A stretch of 6,882 bases of DNA from Deltaproteobacteria bacterium. Lineage in GTDB: Bacteria > Desulfobacterota > UBA8473. The DNA is taken from positions 1-6,882 of the forward strand of contig JAUXHQ010000105.1 in NCBI GenBank assembly GCA_030621455.1, given 5' to 3'. A program made the translations under genes and the position numbers. Under the pieces are notes generated by a model. That model was not told where the DNA came from. It saw nothing but the letters and a program-made list of their open reading frames with translations, and searched no databases. This document shows, in pieces, positions 1 to 6,114 of the stretch. Within the stretch, counting starts at the first letter, position 1. The number at the start of each line of letters is the position of its first letter.

Positions 1-51
1 GTGATGAAAAAAGATATTGACGCGATACTGAGTCCATTGGATCAATGGTGA
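1..51 (+). CDS. Possible 3' end of a rightward gene (partial)
   Basis: Reading frame 1 is open from the window edge for 16 codons and ends in TGA at 49-51; the final residues read DAILSPLDQW. If real it is the last piece of a gene lying mostly to the left, convergent with lipA. Sixteen open codons are weak evidence by themselves. The stretch also contains the palindrome CCATTG-GAT-CAATGG (34-48). No function can be proposed. Confidence 0.15.
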   Translation: MMKKDIDAILSPLDQW

Positions 52-100
52 TCGACAACAAAAAGATAAATTCTAAAAAGAGAAATATGAGAATGGGGCC

Positions 101-132
101 AAGTCTACTATTGACCCATGAATAGTAGTCTT
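101..132. terminator. Hairpin downstream of lipA, candidate weak or bidirectional terminator
   Basis: The arms AAGTCTACTATT (101-112) and AATAGTAGTCTT (121-132) pair at 11 of 12 positions around an 8-nt loop (GACCCATG). The hairpin starts 16 nt beyond the lipA stop codon. On the minus strand a short T-rich tract (CTCTTTTT) follows only about 20 nt later, so this is not a textbook intrinsic terminator. It could instead be an RNA 3'-end stabiliser, or lie between two convergent genes. Confidence 0.3.
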
Positions 133-148
133 GACCCTATATTCCGCT

Positions 149-1054
149 TCAATCACCGGAATTTTCTTCCAGGTTCCCTTTCACCTTGGCGTATAGTTCT
201 TCAGCCCTGAATGAACTTCTCACTAATGGAGCAGAGGCGATTCCGGAGAATCCCATTTCCATGCCTATCTCTTCATACTCAGAAAATTCTTTGGGAGTGA
301 TAAATGCAACTACCGGATGGTGTTTCGAGGAAGGTCTTAGATACTGACCAATCGTGACCAGATCACAGTCTGCCTTTCGCAGATCACGCATAACATTAAT
401 AACTTCGTCCCTGGTTTCTCCTAAACCCAGCATCAGACCGGACTTTGTAATGGTTGTGGGGTCCATGCGCTTCACCTCAGAGAGCAGTCCTAAAGAACGC
501 TTGTATAAAGCCAATGGCCTTACATTCGGGTACAGACGCGGAACAGTCTCTACATTATGGTTAATCACTTGAGGTTTCGCTTCTACCACAGCCCTCAGTG
601 GATCAGAGGAACCACGGAAATCCGGGATCAGCACTTCAACCATAATATTATCCCCGTCACGAAGTATCCTTATAACCCTTACAAACTGGGATGCACCACC
701 ATCAGGAAGATCATCCCTGGTGACAGATGTTATTACCACGTATCGCAGATCGAGTTTCTTGACTGCTTCAAAAATACATTCCGGTTCTCTTCGGTTAATA
801 GGGGTAGGGGTTCCTTTTTTCACAGCACAAAAGGTGCATCGCCTGGTACAAACATCCCCTGAGATGAGAAACGTGGCTGTTTTTCTGGAAAAACATTTTC
901 CCATATTGGGGCACCGGGCGCTCTCGCAGATTGTGTGCAAGTTCAACTCCAGCAAGAGGTTTTTCATCCTGAGCATGATTTCAGGGGCTGGGAGTTTCCG
1001 TTTTAACCAATAGGGGAATCTCGGCACTGGTTCAGTTAAATCCTTTCCATTCAT
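149..1054 (-). CDS. lipA: Lipoyl synthase (radical SAM), LipA
   Basis: LipA inserts two sulfur atoms at C6 and C8 of protein-bound octanoyl chains on lipoyl-dependent complexes (2-oxoacid dehydrogenases, glycine cleavage H protein), using SAM and two [4Fe-4S] clusters. Numbering from the farthest upstream in-frame GTG (1093), the auxiliary-cluster motif CESARCPNMGKC gives C56, C61 and C67. The radical-SAM CxxxCxxC is C82, C86 and C89. The C-terminal RSSFRAEE near residue 292 supplies the serine ligand typical of LipA, so all cluster ligands are present. Length (about 300 aa) is normal. I chose ATG 1054 (M14, MNGKDLTEP), which overlaps the preceding gene by 23 nt. GTG 1027 is an alternative that gives an N terminus beginning VPRFPYWLKRKLP; no later start would keep that conserved segment. 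Shine-Dalgarno support is poor for either. No lipB or other lipoate gene is visible. Confidence 0.95.
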   Translation of the reverse strand: MNGKDLTEPVPRFPYWLKRKLPAPEIMLRMKNLLLELNLHTICESARCPNMGKCFSRKTATFLISGDVCTRRCTFCAVKKGTPTPINRREPECIFEAVKKLDLRYVVITSVTRDDLPDGGASQFVRVIRILRDGDNIMVEVLIPDFRGSSDPLRAVVEAKPQVINHNVETVPRLYPNVRPLALYKRSLGLLSEVKRMDPTTITKSGLMLGLGETRDEVINVMRDLRKADCDLVTIGQYLRPSSKHHPVVAFITPKEFSEYEEIGMEMGFSGIASAPLVRSSFRAEELYAKVKGNLEENSGD

Positions 1055-1754
1055 CGAATTCTGGTGGAAGCAGGTCGAGGACTTCCTCTCCACTCATACT
1101 GTAAAGATCGTAGGTCAGATCCAACTGCTGAACGACATCTATGAACCGAAAAAGGGTCCCCGGCTTCCTTGAGGTAACTGCGGCACCGGGTTTGGCTTTT
1201 CCCTTCTCGGAATCGAAATATAGAAGATTCGCTGCTTCAACAATGCCTCTGTTTGTAATAAAACCCTGGCGACATGCCAGCTCCAAACGAAATTTGCTTG
1301 ATTGAGACGGGGGATTGTAAAGCAAAAGAGATGCCTTTTCACGGTGCAAGTCAAAGATGGTATACGGGCCAACCAGAAGATGGCGGTAATAGCGTCGAGA
1401 ATCGAGGTCGAGAATGTGGCGATAGTCTTTCCCCGGGATTCGTTTGCCGTTCCTCATGACTGGACAGACCTGATCGAAATAGAAGAGAGAAAGCCAGGTC
1501 CACAGACTGATCTTCTGTTCCATAGTCGAGCGGCCAAGGGGGCGAAGTGCTTCGTTAAGATATCTTGCCGCATTAAGCCCGCTTTCAAAGTAACGCTGCT
1601 CTATCTCAACATTGCCTTGCACTTTCGCAGAGCACCACGGGTCAGTCAGCATTTCCCATGGGGGGTCCTGACGTGATCCTGTGCGAAGATCAAACAGGTA
1701 CTCACGAAACCTCCGGACACCTTCTTCGTTCAGTATTCGAACTTCCTCCCCCAC
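1032..1754 (-). CDS. Uncharacterised 240-aa protein, third gene of the GHKL module
   Basis: A real gene by context: it starts with GTG whose G is shared with the TAG of the preceding gene (TAGTG), and AGGAGA lies 6 nt upstream. I do not recognise a function. It faintly resembles a domain-of-unknown-function family (DUF6339-like) from memory only. Visible features are an aromatic helix-like stretch WTWLSLFYFDQVCP (85-98), a basic-aromatic core RRYYRHLLVGPYTIF (120-134), a segment ITNRGIVEAANLLYFD (166-181) and a C-terminal acidic tail with repeated leucines (LDLLPPEFDEW). There is no signal peptide, convincing membrane segment, nuclease signature or Walker motif. It looks soluble and mostly helical. 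Its last 23 nt overlap the preferred lipA start. It probably works with the two upstream proteins, being translationally coupled to them. Confidence 0.85.
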   Translation of the reverse strand: MGEEVRILNEEGVRRFREYLFDLRTGSRQDPPWEMLTDPWCSAKVQGNVEIEQRYFESGLNAARYLNEALRPLGRSTMEQKISLWTWLSLFYFDQVCPVMRNGKRIPGKDYRHILDLDSRRYYRHLLVGPYTIFDLHREKASLLLYNPPSQSSKFRLELACRQGFITNRGIVEAANLLYFDSEKGKAKPGAAVTSRKPGTLFRFIDVVQQLDLTYDLYSMSGEEVLDLLPPEFDEWKGFN

Positions 1755-2533
1755 TACCCTTCTCCTGCTGAGCGCGCCTGAATGTACTTCGCCAGCATTT
1801 GGTTGTCAAAGCAAAAAGCTTCTACTGCATCATCGATCCATTTCAGCTTTTCCTGTAAGATCGGTTCAGATTCTCCTGAAGGGGGTAACCGCCTTGCGCC
1901 AATAAGGTCAACGATGAAACTAAGCCACTGGCTCATCCAGTCTTCAGGATCGCTCGCCGGGTCGGTGTGGTCCTCTTCTACGACGATCTGGTGGAGAACC
2001 TGGCGAACAACCTCAGGATAGACAAGGGATAGGAAATAGCTGTCGGAACGGGCAATCTCCCTGATGTTCTCAATGTGTTTATTCAACTGCAGACTTGGCC
2101 AATCGCTTGCAAGGTCCAGCTTCCACACAGATTGGCCCAGGTCCACAAAATCTACAGGAAGGAGAGAAAACCTGCCCGCGGGTTCTTCCTCCGTTCGTGT
2201 GGGGACGATCCTGTCGGCAGATGCCAGAATTCGTCCTTTACTTAACAGATCCACAACCTTTACCCGAAACATCACTAACGCTTTCGGATCAAGATCTGTA
2301 AGATAGCGGTCTGTCGGGGTTTGGATACGGGCTATTGTCCCGAAGGAAAACCTCTTGAAATATGCCCTGCGGTACGCTTCAACAAAAACATGGGCATGCC
2401 CCGGCACGTTCAGTCCATCAATATCAAGTTCCGCATCAAATGAGGGAGGACCCTCGGGGTTATTGAAAAGCGTTATCGATATCTTAGATCGTGCAATTCG
2501 TTTTCGGCCCGTGTAATTAAACCTTCTGATCAT
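1754..2533 (-). CDS. Uncharacterised 259-aa protein, second gene of the GHKL module
   Basis: Starts with ATG inside the ATGA overlap with the end of the GHKL ATPase gene and ends one nucleotide into the next gene, so translation is coupled on both sides. No good Shine-Dalgarno precedes it, consistent with coupling. Function not recognised. The N-terminal half (1-110) alternates hydrophobic and polar residues in beta-strand fashion (SKISITLF, FDAELDIDGL, ALVMFRVKVVDLL, GRILASADRIVP) and includes a conserved-looking HVFVEAYRRAYFKRFSFGT (48-66). The C-terminal half (about 140-259) looks helical and is rich in acidic residues and tryptophan (EDWMSQWLSFIVDLIG). No catalytic motif, signal peptide or membrane helix is visible. 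A scaffold or adaptor role beside the ATPase is possible but unproven. Confidence 0.85.
   Translation of the reverse strand: MIRRFNYTGRKRIARSKISITLFNNPEGPPSFDAELDIDGLNVPGHAHVFVEAYRRAYFKRFSFGTIARIQTPTDRYLTDLDPKALVMFRVKVVDLLSKGRILASADRIVPTRTEEEPAGRFSLLPVDFVDLGQSVWKLDLASDWPSLQLNKHIENIREIARSDSYFLSLVYPEVVRQVLHQIVVEEDHTDPASDPEDWMSQWLSFIVDLIGARRLPPSGESEPILQEKLKWIDDAVEAFCFDNQMLAKYIQARSAGEG
1757..1766 (-). promoter_or_regulatory. Shine-Dalgarno for the third module gene
   Basis: On the minus strand AGGAGA (1766-1761) lies 6 nt before the GTG at 1754. It falls inside the last codons of the preceding gene and supports this GTG as the start. Confidence 0.6.
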
Positions 2534-4437
2534 CGTTTTGCATCAAGAGAAGTCATGGTTTTGATCTTTAGATCCCGGTGGGGATCAAAGCCGGTCACAA
2601 TCAATTCGAAGTCGCGTGTCTTAAGGAAAATATTTAGTGTATTCGGTCTTGGAAGTGCCGCTTTGACTCCTTTGCCTCTGACACGTATCGGAGGTTTATT
2701 CAATTCGAAATCAAAGGGTTGATATCTTTTGAATGGATTACCTCGCCGAACATCGTAGGCCATCTCTATGGTGATGATCTTAGGGAGAATCTTGGCGTCG
2801 GGGTGTCCGGAAAGACGAAATCCTCCCCTTGTCTTTTGCAACTGCAAAACCCGGTCTCCTGTAAGCACGTCAGAGTCAGGCTTCTCTGCTCCGTCAGGTA
2901 CTGCCGCGCCTGTGGACTCACGTTTAAGTCCCGGACGTTCGTCGTGTGCCGGAAGATCAACATAGAAAAGGTCTCTCAGGAGTGCCCGATCCCTGCTGTG
3001 GGCGGGTCGGGAGAGAATCTTAACGATCTCGCGCGGGCTGTTTTTAACAAAGCGCAAACATGAGGCCCCCCGTTCGTAACGACCCCTGAATTTTGGTGAC
3101 CTTTCTTGCCACTCCGTATGAGCGGGGTTCTCTGAATCGCCAAGCAACTTTGAAAGCGGCCTGTCGGAAACAGAGACGATGACTCGAATTCCCCTCTGGT
3201 TGAGAGACGATACTCCGGCAATTGTAACCCCATCTCTTATGAAGCGGTCTTCCCCTCGATCAATTTCGTCATCACGTTCCAGAACAACTTTGAACGATGA
3301 ATATTGGATATCTTCATCCTGCCGTTTAACCCAAAGCGGCGCGACCATTGCGACCCTCTTTCCCCCGTCAAATCTTTCTTGCAGCCGCTTGAGAGACTCC
3401 TGATCAAAAAGCTTTTCGTCCCACTTTGGAGCACGATCTTCCGTTGGTTCCTTGAGTCTTTCATAATTCTCTTCGGGTAACTCAATACACCATTTGGCAA
3501 GATCAAGTCTGCGAATGATTGCATCTCTATCAGGCCACTCGGTCCGAGTTACTATCCCGTAGATGCTGTCAGCATCAAGTAACTCCTCGGATGGTCCATT
3601 TCGGACGATCACAACCAGATCTCCGGCTAATATTGGAAAAAAATAGTGACAAATGGACGATCTAATAATATTCTCCGGTCTAATCTCTTCGTCGGGGTAC
3701 GGAATGACAACAGAAAGTCCTGGCTCATCTCTGCGCTGGAGGGTGAAATCCTGACAGAATTGTTCCACAAGTCTGGTGCTCTCAATCGGAAGTGCGAAAT
3801 CATCTTCAAAAATCCCATAATAACCATACGGCGCGTATTTCCGTCCATTGACCCGGTGTATTTTCAGAACCGACTGCCCCATCAACAGCCTGCGAGGATC
3901 ACTTCGGCGGATGGTCAGTCCAAAAAAAGAGTTGATCTGCGATGTTGCCTGAAAAACCGTCTTCCCAAGACCCCATCTACCCCGGGCCGTCGTCCCTTCC
4001 ACTGCTCGCCCGATGTTGCGCCAAAAATAGAAGAAGTCGTTCTTCATTCCTTCTCGATAGTCGCCCGAATCTTCGTCCTTTCTGGTATCTCCGGCCAGAC
4101 CACGGGTACCGAAATCCTCTAGAACGATGTAGCCCATTGGATCGGTCAAATGTGGCTGATGAATGAGGCCGCTGTTTTTAGATCTCAGATGTGTCGCAAG
4201 GCCGCCAAAGTATAGAGCTTTTCTAGATCCGTCCAGTCGTTCATTAGACTTGGAAAAGGAGATGATTACACGAACCTGTTCTCCTGGAATGGCCGCATCA
4301 AGAGAATTCTGAATGGCCTCTCTAACCAGGGCATCGGAGAGGCTCCCAATGACGTCGGACGTAAAAAATTGCCCTTCAATAGGGTCTACGTTGATCTCAC
4401 CACGAGACATAACCCTGAATTTCCATTGAACACTCAT
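2530..4437 (-). CDS. GHKL-type ATPase, MutL/HSP90/MORC-like, first gene of a three-gene module
   Basis: The N-terminal third carries the ATP-binding motifs of the GHKL (Bergerat) fold. The N-box LVREAIQNSLDA (37-48) has catalytic-base candidate E40 and Mg-binding N44. The DxGxxG box is VLEDFGTRGL (105-114; D108, G110, G113). The glycine-rich lid is GRWGLGK (153-159). The REAIQNSLDA wording is like MutL, HSP90 and MORC proteins rather than histidine kinases. The middle region (about 170-480) is not recognised. Residues about 490-545 look like a flexible charged linker, and 550-635 look like a beta-rich C-terminal domain ending in IVTGFDPHRDLKIKT. No nuclease, gyrase, MutL C-terminal or HSP90 middle domain is evident. 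ATG 4437 is preceded by GGAG 10 nt upstream and a promoter 45-73 nt upstream. The stop overlaps the next gene by 4 nt. A defence or DNA-transaction role is suggested only by family and operon style. Confidence 0.9.
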   Translation of the reverse strand: MSVQWKFRVMSRGEINVDPIEGQFFTSDVIGSLSDALVREAIQNSLDAAIPGEQVRVIISFSKSNERLDGSRKALYFGGLATHLRSKNSGLIHQPHLTDPMGYIVLEDFGTRGLAGDTRKDEDSGDYREGMKNDFFYFWRNIGRAVEGTTARGRWGLGKTVFQATSQINSFFGLTIRRSDPRRLLMGQSVLKIHRVNGRKYAPYGYYGIFEDDFALPIESTRLVEQFCQDFTLQRRDEPGLSVVIPYPDEEIRPENIIRSSICHYFFPILAGDLVVIVRNGPSEELLDADSIYGIVTRTEWPDRDAIIRRLDLAKWCIELPEENYERLKEPTEDRAPKWDEKLFDQESLKRLQERFDGGKRVAMVAPLWVKRQDEDIQYSSFKVVLERDDEIDRGEDRFIRDGVTIAGVSSLNQRGIRVIVSVSDRPLSKLLGDSENPAHTEWQERSPKFRGRYERGASCLRFVKNSPREIVKILSRPAHSRDRALLRDLFYVDLPAHDERPGLKRESTGAAVPDGAEKPDSDVLTGDRVLQLQKTRGGFRLSGHPDAKILPKIITIEMAYDVRRGNPFKRYQPFDFELNKPPIRVRGKGVKAALPRPNTLNIFLKTRDFELIVTGFDPHRDLKIKTMTSLDAKR

Positions 4438-4459
4438 AACAACAGGTCTCCAAAGAATA

Positions 4460-4476
4460 CCTTGATTAAATCAAGG
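4460..4476. promoter_or_regulatory. Perfect 17-bp palindrome, candidate operator of the GHKL module
   Basis: Read on the minus strand it is CCTTGATT-T-AATCAAGG: two 8-nt arms around one base. It begins 5 nt downstream of the predicted -10 box and covers the expected transcription start, a standard place for a repressor to block initiation. As RNA the 1-nt centre would form a poor hairpin, so a dimeric DNA-binding protein is the better reading. The regulator is not encoded in the window. Confidence 0.5.
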
Positions 4477-4481
4477 CCTCT

Positions 4482-4510
4482 ATCCTAGTCTTTTTGACCA
4501 CAAAAGTCAA
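4482..4510 (-). promoter_or_regulatory. Sigma-70-type promoter of the GHKL module
   Basis: On the minus strand the -35 box TTGACT (4510-4505) and the -10 box TAGGAT (4487-4482) are separated by exactly 17 nt, and transcription should start near 4475. The leader to ATG 4437 would be about 38 nt. A second dyad, TTGAC...GTCAA (4494-4510 on the plus strand), overlaps the -35 box and spacer. Confidence 0.6.
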
Positions 4511-4815
4511 CAGAACCGAGCAATTCTCAGCTTTGTGGGATGTTGGGTTTGATTGAGGTTGTTCGATTCTATATTAATCGGAGTTGAAAAGGGGAAGAAT
4601 AGGTACAGAATAGGGGACTAAAGCGGGACATTCAAGATATTATGCGTTTCTCGTTGAAATGATAGAGAATCTGCCGGCAACCGATGAGGCTATACGAGTA
4701 CATATGGCGGTTGCATTGGAGAGCCTTCGAAAATAAGTCGCCGTCTGCAGGATGGCTGAGAGCGCTTTGGGAGAAAGCCGGGAACGATTCCGGGTTCTGG
4801 TTGAGACCTCAAGTT
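4511..4815. other. Intergenic region between glycosyltransferase and GHKL promoter, no supported gene
   Basis: Two competing plus-strand frames run through here. One spans about 4607-4736, ends in TAA at 4734-4736 and includes MIENLPATDEAIRVHMAVAL from ATG 4659. The other starts at ATG 4684 and runs into the antisense of the glycosyltransferase. Neither has a ribosome-binding site or a recognisable product; the first reads like protein and could be a relic. No T-tract terminator follows the glycosyltransferase stop. A short dyad TTGAG-AC-CTCAA lies at 4801-4812. Confidence 0.4.
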
Positions 4816-6039
4816 TTAAGATATATAGGACGTCTCCGTCGTCCCAACTCCAGAGAGAGATTTTTCAGACGCAAATCTCTTAACAAGAAGGTTTCTCGTC
4901 CTTCGAAAATGGAGGGCCTGTCGTTGTATTTTATGCTCAGCATCCAGATGATCCAACTCCATGGTTTGCCGGTAAAAGGAAGCTACCCTGGCAAAATATA
5001 AGGGCTTAAGTGCCTCGATCAGCATTTCTTTGTTGGCTGTATTGTCATACATGTAAACGAAGTCATAGAGCATTTCCGACCATAACCCGCTCCCGATATT
5101 CCATCGTTTCTTCTCGTACATCCTTTTGACTTGATGATAGCGGGAAGGGAAGAGTATACCCGATATTATCTTGTTCATTTGGGAAAACCCTTCCAGGGCG
5201 TTCTTTTTGACGTCTTTATAATCCGTGGAAAGAGGTTGGGGGTCCTGGTAGTTACAGTTACCATAGACAGGAGGTCTCTTCATGCTTTTCTCAGCCATCC
5301 ACTGGTCCTTAAACGAGGAGATGTTTTCAAATAGGGTAGAGACCACTTGGGAAAACATGGGCCCCAATTTGGGAGCACTCGGTTTGTGGACCTTGGATCC
5401 CAGCATGACCTGACAGCTCTTAAAGCCATTGAGCAGGGCAGTTGTGGTCATAAAGATGTCAATGCCATACTGCCGTGTGCTCTCCTTCCATTCCATACCG
5501 AGCCAGTACTTGGCCATTTTGGAAGAGAATGCCACATCTCCCCCGATAGGTTGTCTGATATCTGTTTGGAAGAGTCCATATATCAGGGGATAGCATATGT
5601 TGTTAGTAATAGTGCCGTCGTACTCGTTTCTGGAATAGATCGGGGTAACATAGTCATGTCCCTCAAGAACTGGTGTGGCAAGCGTATTAACCCATTCTGG
5701 TGTTATACTCCTCAGGTCGGCATCCACCATAATGGCCGCCTTCGGTTGAAGACGATCAACCTCTTTAAAGAGATTTTTCAGGTTGTTGCCTTTCCCTACG
5801 ACCCCTTTTTCAGTACTCACGTATTTCTTGGGGATACCCTCCGTATCTGAACTTAAGAAGGCGTCTCTGGTATTGTCAGGCGAGTTGTTATCAAGGTTGA
5901 TAATTACCGGCGAAAGACCCGGGAAATATCTTTTTGTGCCTGTGGCAAGTTGACGGGCAACGAAGGCTATGTTGTCAGCTTCGTTAAACGATGGAATACC
6001 CATGACTAAATCTATGTTTTCTGTTTTCTCAGGTGTCAT
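4816..6039 (-). CDS. Glycosyltransferase, glucosyl-3-phosphoglycerate / glucosylglycerate synthase-like (GT81/GT2 type)
   Basis: A 407-residue cytosolic GT-A enzyme, likely transferring glucose from a nucleotide sugar to 3-phosphoglycerate or glycerate, the first step to the compatible solute or polysaccharide primer glucosylglycerate. Numbering from ATG 6039: nucleotide-binding start LVMGIPSFNEADNI (11-24), GKGNNLKNLF (82-91), metal-binding DxD in VDADLRSITPEW (105-116), YDGTITNNICYPL (140-152), RQPIGGDVAFS (162-172), GIDIFMTTTAL (192-202) and a probable metal-ligand histidine in SKVHKPSAP (H218). This run of motifs matches the GpgS family closely. The C-terminal 150 residues are longer than in actinobacterial GpgS. 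The start is ATG 6039, behind GGGGAGAGG, not the upstream TTG at 6090. No GpgP-type phosphatase gene is adjacent, so donor and acceptor remain inference. Confidence 0.85.
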   Translation of the reverse strand: MTPEKTENIDLVMGIPSFNEADNIAFVARQLATGTKRYFPGLSPVIINLDNNSPDNTRDAFLSSDTEGIPKKYVSTEKGVVGKGNNLKNLFKEVDRLQPKAAIMVDADLRSITPEWVNTLATPVLEGHDYVTPIYSRNEYDGTITNNICYPLIYGLFQTDIRQPIGGDVAFSSKMAKYWLGMEWKESTRQYGIDIFMTTTALLNGFKSCQVMLGSKVHKPSAPKLGPMFSQVVSTLFENISSFKDQWMAEKSMKRPPVYGNCNYQDPQPLSTDYKDVKKNALEGFSQMNKIISGILFPSRYHQVKRMYEKKRWNIGSGLWSEMLYDFVYMYDNTANKEMLIEALKPLYFARVASFYRQTMELDHLDAEHKIQRQALHFRRTRNLLVKRFASEKSLSGVGTTETSYIS

Positions 6040-6043
6040 AATG

Positions 6044-6052
6044 CCTCTCCCC
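6044..6052 (-). promoter_or_regulatory. Shine-Dalgarno that fixes the glycosyltransferase start
   Basis: GGGGAGAGG on the minus strand ends 4 nt before ATG 6039 (7 nt from the GGGGAG core). The longer reading from TTG 6090 has no comparable site and would add 17 residues before the conserved fold. Confidence 0.75.
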
Positions 6053-6095
6053 ACGGGTAATAATGGGTTTCGATAATGGTTTAAGATCAATGATA

Positions 6096-6114
6096 AGCAC
6101 TCTCAAGGAGTGCT
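6096..6114 (-). promoter_or_regulatory. Hairpin in the glycosyltransferase leader
   Basis: AGCACTC and GAGTGCT form a perfect 7-bp stem with a 5-nt loop, 57 nt upstream of the start codon. No T-run follows on the minus strand, so it is not an intrinsic terminator. It could be an operator or an RNA structure in the 5' leader. Confidence 0.35.

Noticed and set aside
557..1013. Overlapping plus-strand frames of about 100 codons
   Set aside because: Both are complements of lipA, including the region encoding its cluster-binding cysteines.
1139..1372. 77-codon minus-strand frame inside the 240-aa gene
   Set aside because: It lies wholly inside the longer coupled gene in another phase and has no start signal.
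3646..4122. 158-codon plus-strand open frame
   Set aside because: It is the complement of the GHKL ATPase N-terminal region, which carries intact motifs on the minus strand; the antisense product has no recognisable domain.
4764..4810. tRNA-like T-arm or strong terminator near GGGAACGATTCCGG
   Set aside because: The stem is only CCGG-AA/TTCCGG with a bulge, no cloverleaf can be drawn around it, and no T-tract follows on either strand.
4684..5001. 105-codon plus-strand frame beginning MRLYEYIWRL
   Set aside because: More than half lies antisense to the glycosyltransferase 3' end, it competes with another frame in 4607-4736, and it has no ribosome-binding site.
5347..5850. 167-codon plus-strand open frame
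   Set aside because: Antisense to the conserved catalytic core of the glycosyltransferase; no ribosome-binding site or family resemblance.
6040..6090. 17-residue N-terminal extension of the glycosyltransferase from TTG 6090
   Set aside because: The GGGGAGAGG directly before ATG 6039 is a far better initiation site and the extension lies outside the fold.
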